NCBI GenBank assembly: GCA_963766995.1
Contig: CAVYCE010000003.1
Coordinates: forward strand, 372,001-436,000
Length of the DNA stretch: 64,000 nt
Reading direction: 5' to 3'
From: Bog-473 sp963766995
GTDB taxonomy: Bacteria > Actinomycetota > Acidimicrobiia > Acidimicrobiales > RAAP-2
Shown here: piece after piece, positions 51,256 to 60,210 of the stretch
Layout: each line of letters starts with the position of its first letter
Position numbering within the stretch: position 1 is the stretch's first letter
Position numbers and translations under genes: made by a program
The notes under the pieces: model-generated
Database searches by the model: none
The model's input: the letters and a program-made list of their open reading frames with translations, nothing else
What the model was told of the DNA's origin: nothing

Positions 51256-51267
51256 TACCAAATGGTA
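51256..51267. promoter_or_regulatory. candidate TetR operator
   Basis: TACCA-AA-TGGTA, a perfect 12-bp inverted repeat between the TetR and acyl-CoA reductase genes. A further half site, ATGGTA, lies at 51285-51290. Confidence 0.55.
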
Positions 51268-51300
51268 GACAGATTTGCGATCGGATGGTAAACATTCCCG

Positions 51301-53658
51301 ATGGCCATCGGCCGGGACCTCCGAGGGAAGCGATTTTTCATCACCGGTGCCACCGGATTTCTGGGCACTGCGCTGGTTGAACGCATCCTTCGCTGCATCC
51401 CCGAAGCAGAAATTACCGTGCTGGTTCGACCCGGCCGTCGAGCCGATGCTGCCGCCCGTCTGGCCCGTGAGGTCATTAAGAACGACTGCTTTGACCGACT
51501 CCGTGAGGAGCTCGGCGACGGATTCGCCGCCGAGGTGGAGCGGCGGGTGCGCGCCGTGCCGGGCGATGTGGGCCAGGACGGTTTGGGCCTGAATGACGCC
51601 GGGCGAGCCGCGCTGGCTGCAGCCGACATCGTCATTCACTCTGCCGCCACCGTCTCCTTCGACGCGCCGCTGACCCAAGCGGTCGAGATCAACCTCCTCG
51701 GTCCCTCTCGCGTGGGTGAAGCGGTAGCGGCGTCGGGTTCGGGTGCACACCTCATCGCCGTCTCCACCGCATATGTGGCCAGTACGCACCAGGGCGAAGC
51801 CAAGGAAGAGTTGCTCTCGGAGAATCGCTTCACGCTCGATGTGGAATGGCGGGATGAAGTGGTGGCCGCCCGTCGCCTGCGGGACGACCTCCAAGCGGAG
51901 TCACGTCGCCCCGCCATGCTGTCGAACTTCACCAAGAAGGGCCGTTCCGAAATTGGAGGGGCGGGCGAGCATCTGATTGCCAGCCGGGCCGAGAAGCTGC
52001 GCGAGGAATGGGTCACGACACAACTGGTGGACGCTGGCACGGCACGGGCCCATTCACTGGGCTGGCCCGACGCCTACCCCTTTACCAAGGCCATGGGTGA
52101 GCGCGCCTTAGTGGAGCAGTGGGCGGCCAACGTGCCCATCACCTTCGTACGTCCTTCCATCATTGAGTCGGCGCTGTCCGAGCCACGAGCGGGGTGGATC
52201 CGTGGCTTCCGTATGGCCGAGCCCATCATCGTGTCGTATGCCCGCGGCCTGCTGCGCGAGTTCCCCGGCGTGCCCGAGGGCATCATCGATGTCATTCCCG
52301 TCGACCTGGTCGTGGCCGCCATCCTCGGCGTGGCCGCCAACGGTCCGGCCCATCAACCCGGCCAGGGGCCTCCCACCGTGTACCACGTGGCCTCCGGAGT
52401 GCGGAACCCGTTCCGCTACGGCCACCTGGTGGAGTTGACGCAGGACTTCTTCAGTCGCAACCCGCTCTATGACGATCGGGGCCAGCCCATCAATGTGCCG
52501 GAATGGTCATTCCCCGGCCGTGGTCGCGTGCAGCGCCAACTTCGCCGGGCCGACAAAGCGATGACGGTGGCCGAGAAGCTCATCACCTCATTGCCCATCC
52601 GCGGCAAGCAGGCCGAATTGGCGGCTCGCATTGAGGATCGTCACGCCTTGGCCAAACGAGCCCTGGGCTACGTCGAGCTCTACGGCGCGTACACCGAGAC
52701 CGATGCCCGCTATCGGGTCGACCGTCTCATTGAGCTGTGGGACACCTTCGACGACGGTGATCACGAACAGTTCTGCTTCGACCCCGGTGTCATCGATTGG
52801 GACGACTACGTCCATCGCGTGCACTTGCCTTCGGTGCTCGAGCACACCCGCGTCCGCACCAAGGCCGGCAAGTCCGTGGTGGAGAAGCGCCCAGAGCGCG
52901 CCCGCAAGGCCATCCTCTCCCCCGACCGCCACCTGGCCGTGTTCGACTTGGAGCACACGCTCATGGCCTCGAACGTGGTGGACACCTACGCCTGGTTGGC
53001 CAGCCGCCACCTTCCCCCCGCCCGCCGGGCCAAGTTTGTAGCGGACCTCGTGCGCCAAGCTCCATCGCTCCTGGCGCTCGACCGTCGGGATCGGGGCGAC
53101 TTCCTGCGCTCCTTCTATCGCCGCTTCGAGAACGCACCCATTGCCCAGCTACGAGCCGATTCATGGGAGCTCTTCCACAAGCAGCTCCTCACTCGCTCCT
53201 TCCCCGAAGGGTTCGCTCGCGTCCGGGCCCACCGAGCCGCGGGCCACCGCACCCTATTGATCACTGGTGCGCTGGACTTCGTCATTGAACCCGTGCGACC
53301 GCTGTTCGACGACATCGTGTGCGCCCACATGGAGGAGCGCAACGGCCTGCTGACCGGGCACCTCACCGACCTTCCTCCCATCGGTGAAGCGCGAGCCATC
53401 GTTCTGTCCGAATACGCCGACGCCCACTCGCTCAACTTGGAGGAATCGGTGGCCTATGCCGACTCGGCCAGTGACTTGGCCATGCTTGAAGCAGTGGGCT
53501 TCCCGGTTGCCGTCAATCCCGAGTCCCGATTGGCCGCCATCGCCCGACGACGGGGTTGGCACGTGGAGCACTGGGCCAAGGCCGAAGGCGGTTCGCACCG
53601 CCCCCTGCCATTGGGGCCCTTCGACGTGAAGTCGCCCAAAGCGGTGATCGCCAAGTGA
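51301..53658 (+). CDS. fatty acyl-CoA reductase fused to HAD phosphatase
   Basis: 785 residues. Residues 1-330 are an NAD-binding-4 reductase: T-G-A-T-G-F-L-G-T-A, I-H-S-A-A-T-V-S-F-D and the Y-P-F-T-K catalytic pair. A FAR-C-like region lies at about 370-500. From about 535 a HAD-IB (SerB-like) domain follows: F-D-L-E-H-T-L, L-L-I-T-G-A-L-D-F-V and Y-A-D-S-A-S-D-L-A-M-L. The second acidic residue of the DxDx[T/S] motif is Glu here. The reductase half should make a fatty aldehyde or alcohol from acyl-CoA; the phosphatase half could act on a lipid phosphate. First gene of a tightly overlapped operon. Confidence 0.88.
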   Translation: MAIGRDLRGKRFFITGATGFLGTALVERILRCIPEAEITVLVRPGRRADAAARLAREVIKNDCFDRLREELGDGFAAEVERRVRAVPGDVGQDGLGLNDAGRAALAAADIVIHSAATVSFDAPLTQAVEINLLGPSRVGEAVAASGSGAHLIAVSTAYVASTHQGEAKEELLSENRFTLDVEWRDEVVAARRLRDDLQAESRRPAMLSNFTKKGRSEIGGAGEHLIASRAEKLREEWVTTQLVDAGTARAHSLGWPDAYPFTKAMGERALVEQWAANVPITFVRPSIIESALSEPRAGWIRGFRMAEPIIVSYARGLLREFPGVPEGIIDVIPVDLVVAAILGVAANGPAHQPGQGPPTVYHVASGVRNPFRYGHLVELTQDFFSRNPLYDDRGQPINVPEWSFPGRGRVQRQLRRADKAMTVAEKLITSLPIRGKQAELAARIEDRHALAKRALGYVELYGAYTETDARYRVDRLIELWDTFDDGDHEQFCFDPGVIDWDDYVHRVHLPSVLEHTRVRTKAGKSVVEKRPERARKAILSPDRHLAVFDLEHTLMASNVVDTYAWLASRHLPPARRAKFVADLVRQAPSLLALDRRDRGDFLRSFYRRFENAPIAQLRADSWELFHKQLLTRSFPEGFARVRAHRAAGHRTLLITGALDFVIEPVRPLFDDIVCAHMEERNGLLTGHLTDLPPIGEARAIVLSEYADAHSLNLEESVAYADSASDLAMLEAVGFPVAVNPESRLAAIARRRGWHVEHWAKAEGGSHRPLPLGPFDVKSPKAVIAK

Positions 53659-54956
53659 CCACGTTGCTCTTTGAGCGTTCCATCCCTCGCTTTGCCGCCG
53701 CCCGCATTGCTTCCACCTTTGGCTCCGGACGCGGCGCCGGAGTCGGTCCGCTCCGATTGGTCGAACAGGACGCACCCGAACTCCCGGCCGAAGGATGGGT
53801 GCACGTCGAACCGTTGCTTTCCGGCATCTGCGGCTCGGACCTGGCCACGCTCGATGGTCGCAGTTCGCGTTACTTCGAAGACATAGTCAGCTTCCCTTTC
53901 GTACCCGGTCACGAGGTGGTCGGCGTCGTAGGGGCAGACACCACATCAGCCTCCGGTACGCCGGTGCCATCCGGATCGCGTGTAGTGCTGCAGCCGGTGC
54001 TGGGCTGCGCCGCTCGAGGCATCGCACCGCCCTGCCCATCCTGCGGCGCCGGTCATGTGGGCAACTGCGGCCATCTGGCCTTTGGACACATCCAGCCCGG
54101 ACTGCAGACCGGATTTTGCGCCGACACCGGCGGCGGGTGGTCCACGGCAGGACTGGTCGCTCACTCCAGCCAGCTCTTCGTGGTGCCCGACGCGCTCAGC
54201 GATGCCGACGCCGTCACCGTCGAGCCGGTGGCCTGTGCCGTACACGCCGTGTTGGGTGCCGGCATCCGAGACGGCGACGTGGTGGCCATCATTGGAGCGG
54301 GGACGTTGGGGCTGACCGTCACTGCTGCCCTCACGCACCTTGTGGCCACCGGTCGACTCCCCGAGCCCAGCGCACTGATCGTCGGGGCCAAGTACGCCCA
54401 CCAGCAGCGTCTGGCCCGCCAGTTTGGAGCCACTGAGGCACTTCCATCCGAACAGCTCACACGGGCCGTGCGGCGACGCAGCCGCTCGCTTTCCTTCGGC
54501 GGTGCATCCGGCGAGACCGCCACACTCTCGGGGGGTGCCGACATCGTGATCGACTGCGTGGGCAGCGCCCAGTCCATCGAACAAAGTCTGGCCATGGTGC
54601 GCCCGCGCGGCACCGTGGCCCTGGTGGGTATGCCGGGCAAGGTCACCGTCGACCTGGCTCCCTTGTGGCATCGCGAAGTCCGCCTGGCCGGGGCCTACGC
54701 CTACGGGCGCGAAGTGGTGGCTGCCGGAGAAGCCTCGGGGAAGAAGAGCGCAGCCGCCAAAAAGACAACCGTCACCAATGAAGTAGCCACGTTCGACCTG
54801 GCCTTCGAGGTGGTGGCCGCACACAGCACCGGCTGCCTGGTCTCGGCCACTTACCCACTCACCCGTTTCGAAGACGCCGTGGCCCACGCTGGCGCGGCCG
54901 GCCGACGGGGCGCCACCAAAATCGCATTCGACATGAGGAAAGGACACACCCGATGA
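53655..54956 (+). CDS. zinc-type MDR dehydrogenase
   Basis: 433 residues. GTG at 53655 overlaps the previous TGA (GTGA). The catalytic zinc Cys is in G-I-C-G-S-D and the catalytic-zinc region in V-P-G-H-E-V-V-G. Four structural-zinc Cys occur in C-A-A-R-G-I-A-P-P-C-P-S-C and G-N-C. The Rossmann site is V-A-I-I-G-A-G-T-L-G-L. A Lys/Ala-rich insert (G-K-K-S-A-A-A-K-K) near residue 365 is unusual. It may reduce or oxidise the fatty aldehyde or a glycerol/dihydroxyacetone-type alcohol. Confidence 0.87.
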   Translation: MTTLLFERSIPRFAAARIASTFGSGRGAGVGPLRLVEQDAPELPAEGWVHVEPLLSGICGSDLATLDGRSSRYFEDIVSFPFVPGHEVVGVVGADTTSASGTPVPSGSRVVLQPVLGCAARGIAPPCPSCGAGHVGNCGHLAFGHIQPGLQTGFCADTGGGWSTAGLVAHSSQLFVVPDALSDADAVTVEPVACAVHAVLGAGIRDGDVVAIIGAGTLGLTVTAALTHLVATGRLPEPSALIVGAKYAHQQRLARQFGATEALPSEQLTRAVRRRSRSLSFGGASGETATLSGGADIVIDCVGSAQSIEQSLAMVRPRGTVALVGMPGKVTVDLAPLWHREVRLAGAYAYGREVVAAGEASGKKSAAAKKTTVTNEVATFDLAFEVVAAHSTGCLVSATYPLTRFEDAVAHAGAAGRRGATKIAFDMRKGHTR

Positions 54957-56542
54957 GCCGCCGTCCCGGTTTCGTCCTCGAAGTGGACGCCTCCACGCCG
55001 CCGACCCTGTTTTGGAACGGCGAGGGCTTCACTCTCGAGACTCTGCCCGAGGGCAGCCGCGTCATTTATGCGCCCGAGCCCATGAAGGCCCTCGATGATC
55101 CCTACGGCGCAATCCGCCACGCCCTGCTGCACCCATTGGGCGACCGCGACCCTCTACCAGCGTTGCTTCACGCCGGCATGAAGCTCACTATTTGTTTTGA
55201 CGACATCTCGCTGCCGCTGCCTCCCATGGTGGCGCCCGATGTGCGCCAAATGGTCATCGAGACAGTGCTCGATATGGCGGCCGACGCCGGCGTCGACGAC
55301 GTCATGCTGATTGCCGCCCTGGCCCTGCACCGACGCATGACTGAGGACGAGCTTCGCCACGCACTGGGCGACCGGGTGTACGACGCCTTCGCTCCGCATG
55401 GTCTGTTGACCCAACACGATGCCGAGGATCTGGACAACCTCGAGTATCTAGGCCAGACCGATCAAGGCGAAGACATCGAGATCAACAAACGGGCGGCCAC
55501 TTCGGACCTCATTGTCTACGTCAATATCAACCTGGTGGCCATGGACGGCGGTCACAAGAGCGTGGCCACCGGTCTCGCCTCCTATCGCTCGTTGCGCCAT
55601 CACCACAATCCACACACCATGCAGCACTCCCGCTCCTTCATGGATGCGCCGGCGTCCGAACTTCACTCCTCCAACTGGCGCATGGGGCGATTCATCGCCG
55701 ATGCCGGGGTCAAGATCTTCCAGATCGAGACCACGTTGAACACCGACACCTTTCCGTCGAACTTCGCCTTCTTGCAGAAACGCGAATGGGAATGGAACGT
55801 GCGCGACCGGGCCACCTATGCCGGATCGTCCAAGGCGCTGGCCAAGGTGCCCCCTCGACTGGCCCGGCAGATCTTCCACTCCATTAAGTCACCGCATGCC
55901 ATGACGTCGGTCCAGGCCGGTGAGGTCGAGGCCGTGCATGCCCAGACCACAGAGAATGTGTGGAAGCAACAAGGTGTCGACGTGTCGGGCCAAACCGACA
56001 TCATGACCATGGGTCTGCCGTATATCTGTCCCTACAACGTCAACTCCATCATGAATCCAATCCTGGTGGCCTGCTTGGGACTGGGCTACTTCTTCAACAT
56101 GTACCGGGGCAAGCCGCTGGTGCGCGAGGGCGGCGTCCTGATTCTGCGCCACCCCACCCGGCCCGAATTCCACCCCGGCCACCACCCCAGCTACATCGAC
56201 TTCTACGAGCAGGTGTTGACTCAGACCGTCGATCCGGTGCGGATCCACAAGGAGTTCGAGGAGAGCTTTGCCACCGACCCGTGGTACGTGCACCTCTACC
56301 GCACCGGGCACGCCTATCACGGCGTCCATCCTTTTTACATGTGGTACTGGTGCGCGCATGCGATGCAACACTTGGGCCGCGTCATCATTGTGGGCGGCGA
56401 CCCCAAGGCTGTGCGGCGTCTCGGCTTCACACCCGCCTCGTCCATGAACGACGCCCTGGAGATTGCCACCGATGTGGTCGGCCCCTCTCCTACTCTGACT
56501 CATTTCCACACGCCGCCGATCATGATGGCCGACGTCCACTGA
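54953..56542 (+). CDS. LarA/DUF2088-family protein (nickel-pincer racemase-like)
   Basis: 529 residues; ATGA overlap with the dehydrogenase gene. The N-terminal half follows LarA: F-D-D-I-S-L-P-L-P-P (DD-x-T-R-P-like), A-L-H-R-R-M-T with a catalytic-type His, and G-G-H-K-S-V-A-T-G with the Lys that carries the pincer cofactor in LarA, followed by H-H-H-N-P. LarA needs a nickel-pincer nucleotide made by LarB/C/E; none of those is in the window. Substrate is not lactate by context; it may racemise or epimerise a hydroxyacyl or glycerol-type intermediate. Confidence 0.8.
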   Translation: MSRRPGFVLEVDASTPPTLFWNGEGFTLETLPEGSRVIYAPEPMKALDDPYGAIRHALLHPLGDRDPLPALLHAGMKLTICFDDISLPLPPMVAPDVRQMVIETVLDMAADAGVDDVMLIAALALHRRMTEDELRHALGDRVYDAFAPHGLLTQHDAEDLDNLEYLGQTDQGEDIEINKRAATSDLIVYVNINLVAMDGGHKSVATGLASYRSLRHHHNPHTMQHSRSFMDAPASELHSSNWRMGRFIADAGVKIFQIETTLNTDTFPSNFAFLQKREWEWNVRDRATYAGSSKALAKVPPRLARQIFHSIKSPHAMTSVQAGEVEAVHAQTTENVWKQQGVDVSGQTDIMTMGLPYICPYNVNSIMNPILVACLGLGYFFNMYRGKPLVREGGVLILRHPTRPEFHPGHHPSYIDFYEQVLTQTVDPVRIHKEFEESFATDPWYVHLYRTGHAYHGVHPFYMWYWCAHAMQHLGRVIIVGGDPKAVRRLGFTPASSMNDALEIATDVVGPSPTLTHFHTPPIMMADVH

Positions 56543-57531
56543 TGAGTGCGTCGCTGTCCGAACAGGCGCAGCGCCTGATGGGACGAGCCCGTTCCCTGCG
56601 CTTCCCCCTGGCCGCACCCTCGTGGCCGACCACGGTGGAGCGGCCGGACCCTGAGCGCAAGGTCGGGTTGAATTACGACAACGAGTGGTCGCGCAAGTAC
56701 CCGGCCCGTCTGGCCCGCGCCATGGTGATGGACAATGTGGCCCGCCCCATGGCCAAGCTGATGGCCCCGGCCACCGTGCGAGGTCTCGAGCACCTGCACA
56801 ACGTCGAAGGGCCGGTCATCTTCGCCGTCAATCACGCCAGCCACGTCGACACGCCACTGTTGCTGACCAATCTGCCGGTGGAATTCCGTCATCACACCGT
56901 GGTGGCCGCCGCCTCCGACTATTTCTTCGACCGCACCTGGAAGTCGGTGCTGTGGTCCTTTGCCTTGGCCGCCATTCCCATCGAACGGAGCAAGATCAAT
57001 CGCCGTTCGGGTGACGCTGCCGCCGAACTTCTGGCCGATGGGTGGAACCTGGTCATCTTCCCCGAAGGTGGTCGCAGTCCCGACGGCTGGACCCAGTCCT
57101 TCAGCGCCGTGGCGGCCTATCTGTCTCGTCGTACTGGGCGGCCTGTGGTGCCGGTGTACCTGCACGGCACGCGTCACGTCCTGCCGAAAATGGCCGAAAC
57201 CGGAGGCACTGCCCCGGGTGGATCCGGCACCGAGTCACGCCTTGGTGGCCGGATGCGCCGTTCACCGGTGTCGGTGCTCTTCGGTGCCCCCCTCTCCCCC
57301 GATGAAGGCGAGAACACGCACCGATTCTCCAATCGAGTCGAAGCGGCCGTCGCCACATTGGCCCGAGAGGTGCATTCGGATTGGTGGCAGGCGCGCCGAT
57401 CCGTGAGCGCGGCTGATCCCGTCGAGGGGGCCGAGACGTCGCACCGCGGTCCGGAGGCCCCAGCCTGGCGTCGGGCCTGGGCTCTCGATGCGTCGCCGGC
57501 GTCGGCCCGGCGCAAGCGCTGGCCCGAATAA
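56542..57531 (+). CDS. PlsC-type lysophospholipid acyltransferase
   Basis: About 329 residues; its ATG overlaps the previous stop by one base (TGATG). The acyltransferase motifs are N-H-A-S-H-V-D (HX4D), the I-P-I-E-R motif and the F-P-E-G-G-R-S motif. A basic Pro/Arg-rich tail is present. It should transfer an acyl chain onto a glycerol-phosphate-type or alkyl-glycerol lipid at the membrane. It ends exactly where the convergent esterase gene stops. Confidence 0.88.
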   Translation: MSASLSEQAQRLMGRARSLRFPLAAPSWPTTVERPDPERKVGLNYDNEWSRKYPARLARAMVMDNVARPMAKLMAPATVRGLEHLHNVEGPVIFAVNHASHVDTPLLLTNLPVEFRHHTVVAAASDYFFDRTWKSVLWSFALAAIPIERSKINRRSGDAAAELLADGWNLVIFPEGGRSPDGWTQSFSAVAAYLSRRTGRPVVPVYLHGTRHVLPKMAETGGTAPGGSGTESRLGGRMRRSPVSVLFGAPLSPDEGENTHRFSNRVEAAVATLAREVHSDWWQARRSVSAADPVEGAETSHRGPEAPAWRRAWALDASPASARRKRWPE

Positions 57532-58608
57532 TCAGCTGGCGGCCGGACGCACCAACCTGGCTGGGATCTCGTAGTGCGAGAAGAACTGCCACATCACTTC
57601 GTCGGCATTGACCAAGACGATGCCGCGCCCGACGCCGGCCAGTATCCAACCTTTCTTTGGTCCCGTGTTGAGTGGGCTGCCGGGCCAGACGTGACCTGAT
57701 CCGGTGAAGCGCCACAGCGCCACCTCGGTGCCGTCTTTGCAGTGGGTGTACGTGATGGGCGTGGCGGTCTCGCCGGCCGAAATGGAGCCGGCCGCACCAA
57801 CTATCTCTGTACCGGCGTGTGGCGTGGCGCTGCAACCGTCGGCCTTCACCCACTGTCGAATGCCCTGCATCACCGAGAGCACCAGCTTGGGGTTCTTATT
57901 GGGAGCACCGTTGAACCGCGCGATGGGGTCATTGACGCTGTGGAACTCCATGGTGGGCACCGGGCGACTGGGGTGGATAGTCGGGATCTCCACTTGGCCC
58001 GACACCGAAGCGATGGCGGCGACGTGATCGGAGGCCTCGGCCGCCATGGCGTAGGACATCATTCCGCCGTTGGAGATGCCGGTCATGTACACCCGTCGCA
58101 GGTTCACCGGCGTGCGGGCCGCCACGGCCGCAATCACTTTTTCTAAGAAGTCGACGCTGTCGAGATGTTCGGTGGAGGGCAGGCCACAGCACAGCCCGGC
58201 GTTCCATCCATATTGCGCGTTCTTGGCTACTGGGTCGGGAGTCAGCACTTTGGAAATGCGAGTCCCATCTGGGTAGACGACCAAGTAGCCATTTTGATCG
58301 GCATTGGGGTCCATGTCCGACGTGAGTTCCTCGAGAAAGTCATTCTGCGTGGCACCGTGCATGTTGACCACCAGCGGGAGTGGTTGGCCGTAGGCCGCGG
58401 CAGGAGGCACGTGCACGCGGTATTCGCGCTGTTGCCCATTGAAGGTGAGGTGAAAAATGTACGAACCCTCCATGGACTTGAGGACGGGGTGCGGGGTCGT
58501 CGTCGCTCCCGACTGCGCCGATGGGCCGGCCACCAGCGGGAGGCACAAGGCGAACGACATCCCCGATATCGCCACGAAGTGGGTCAACCATCTGCGCTGC
58601 CGCCTCAT
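57532..58608 (-). CDS. secreted PHB-depolymerase/feruloyl-esterase-like hydrolase
   Basis: 358 residues from ATG 58608 (a longer frame to 58686 is open). Signal peptide at residues about 9-35. The alpha/beta-hydrolase core has V-V-N-M-H-G-A-T-Q for the oxyanion hole, the nucleophile elbow G-I-S-N-G-G-M-M, and catalytic His in G-S-G-H-V-W-P-G. This matches LpqC/PHB-depolymerase-type secreted esterases. Cys residues suggest disulfides. It converges with the acyltransferase gene with no gap. Confidence 0.85.
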   Translation of the reverse strand: MRRQRRWLTHFVAISGMSFALCLPLVAGPSAQSGATTTPHPVLKSMEGSYIFHLTFNGQQREYRVHVPPAAAYGQPLPLVVNMHGATQNDFLEELTSDMDPNADQNGYLVVYPDGTRISKVLTPDPVAKNAQYGWNAGLCCGLPSTEHLDSVDFLEKVIAAVAARTPVNLRRVYMTGISNGGMMSYAMAAEASDHVAAIASVSGQVEIPTIHPSRPVPTMEFHSVNDPIARFNGAPNKNPKLVLSVMQGIRQWVKADGCSATPHAGTEIVGAAGSISAGETATPITYTHCKDGTEVALWRFTGSGHVWPGSPLNTGPKKGWILAGVGRGIVLVNADEVMWQFFSHYEIPARLVRPAAS

Positions 58609-58695
58609 TTCTGCAGCGTAGCCAGTGACGCCCGCAGCAGCGGTGAGGACCCAATCCCCTACTGTGGCGTCGTGGATGCGGGCCACCAGGGACGA

Positions 58696-60204
58696 ATGTT
58701 CCTTCGTCGTGTTGCTGCGCGCCGTGTCTGGATGGTGGTGCTGGCCTCAACGGCCATGGTGCTGGCCATGGCCACAACAGCCAACGCATTGGTGAGCGCC
58801 TCATCTGCACCACCGTCTGCGGCGCGCCAGGCCGGCGTGGGTGGAGTGATGACGCCGTCATTGCAGGCCCCGCTCATCGGGGCCTATTACTCGGACTGGT
58901 TCCCTTCCAACTCGGCCCAAGGCACGTTGCGCCAGCACCTGGTGCCGAAGCAGGGCACCGATCCCACCCGGGTCAGCTCTGCCTCGCCCAAAGTGGCCGA
59001 ACAGGCCATCGCCCAAGCCACGCGCAGCGGCATCAGCTTCTTTGCCATGGACTATTGGCCCGGACGTCCGGCGCAGAACAAGAACATCAACGCCTTCCTG
59101 CGGGCCGACAACATCAGTGACATGAAGTTCTGCCTGCTCTATGAGACGTGGGACCTCGGCTTCGACGCGCCGCACGAGTCCACGCCCGTCACGACCAGCA
59201 TGGAGACCGAGTTCGACCACCAGCTCCTCCAATTCGCACGGACGTACTTCTCCAATCCCAATTACCTGCGTTTTCAAGGACGACCGGTGTTGGTGCTGTA
59301 TCTGACGCGCACCCTCACTGGCGATGTGGCGGGACTGATTGAACACGCCCGGGCTCTCCTGCGGGCGCATGGCGACGATCCGTACATCATCGGCGACGAG
59401 ATCTACTGGCGTGTCACCACGCCGCAGCTCTCGACGGTCGGCAGCCCGTTCACCACCACGCCGCAGGCAACCCGCATCCATCTGTTCAACGCCATCACCT
59501 CGTATTCCCTCTACGACGGCGATCCGACCGATCCGTTGACGCCGGGTCACGACTTCATTGGCTATCCGGGCAACACGTCCATCGTCAACGACGAGGTGGC
59601 GCTGTATCGGCGCTACCAACAAGGTGCGGGCGGCATACCCATCATCCCCGACGTCACCCCAGGCGAGAACACCCGCGGCGTACGCCTGTCCGTCAACGAG
59701 CCGGCCGAGCCCCGGCAGTGGTTGCCCGGCGCGCCGTCAGGCAGCACCTTGGCCCATTTTCTGGCCGACATTGCCCATCCCGTATTGAGCCCGTACCTAC
59801 CAATGCTGTTCGTCACCAGCTGGAACGAATGGAACGAGGACACGGCCATTCAGCCCGTGGGCGGCAGGCCGACCAATCGGGACAACTCACATACGGGCAC
59901 GGACTACACGCAGGGCTACACCTACGGCGGGGAAGGCAGCACTGACCTGACCGTGATTCGCAACTTCGTGGCCGCTGCATGGGGGCAGGTGCGCGTGGGC
60001 AATCACAACGACCGCCATGTGCTGGTGACGGCTCACTCGCATGGTCGAGTGGTCAGCCAGGCCCGCACCGATGATGAGGGCTGGTATGTGCTGCCCAACA
60101 CCCTCGGCACCACGGGGACGTTGACCGTTACGGTTGGCCATCAGTCCGCCGTCATGGTCGACACGCCGGGGACGGCGGTACAGGTGGACTTCTCCATCTC
60201 TTAG
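58696..60204 (+). CDS. secreted GH99/WbsX-like glycoside-processing protein
   Basis: About 502 residues from ATG 58696 (GGGAC upstream; GTG 58672 alternative). Signal peptide residues 10-38. The TIM-barrel-like core starts I-G-A-Y-Y-S-D-W and holds F-F-A-M-D-Y-W-P-G, then S-W-N-E-W-N-E-D, the W-N-E-W-N-E motif of GH99/WbsX-like proteins. A C-terminal beta domain (residues about 425-502, A-R-T-D-D-E-G-W-Y-V-L-P) resembles carboxypeptidase-regulatory/CNA-B folds. Probably an endo-mannosidase-like enzyme acting on extracellular glycan. Confidence 0.8.
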   Translation: MFLRRVAARRVWMVVLASTAMVLAMATTANALVSASSAPPSAARQAGVGGVMTPSLQAPLIGAYYSDWFPSNSAQGTLRQHLVPKQGTDPTRVSSASPKVAEQAIAQATRSGISFFAMDYWPGRPAQNKNINAFLRADNISDMKFCLLYETWDLGFDAPHESTPVTTSMETEFDHQLLQFARTYFSNPNYLRFQGRPVLVLYLTRTLTGDVAGLIEHARALLRAHGDDPYIIGDEIYWRVTTPQLSTVGSPFTTTPQATRIHLFNAITSYSLYDGDPTDPLTPGHDFIGYPGNTSIVNDEVALYRRYQQGAGGIPIIPDVTPGENTRGVRLSVNEPAEPRQWLPGAPSGSTLAHFLADIAHPVLSPYLPMLFVTSWNEWNEDTAIQPVGGRPTNRDNSHTGTDYTQGYTYGGEGSTDLTVIRNFVAAAWGQVRVGNHNDRHVLVTAHSHGRVVSQARTDDEGWYVLPNTLGTTGTLTVTVGHQSAVMVDTPGTAVQVDFSIS

Positions 60205-60210
60205 GGTGAC

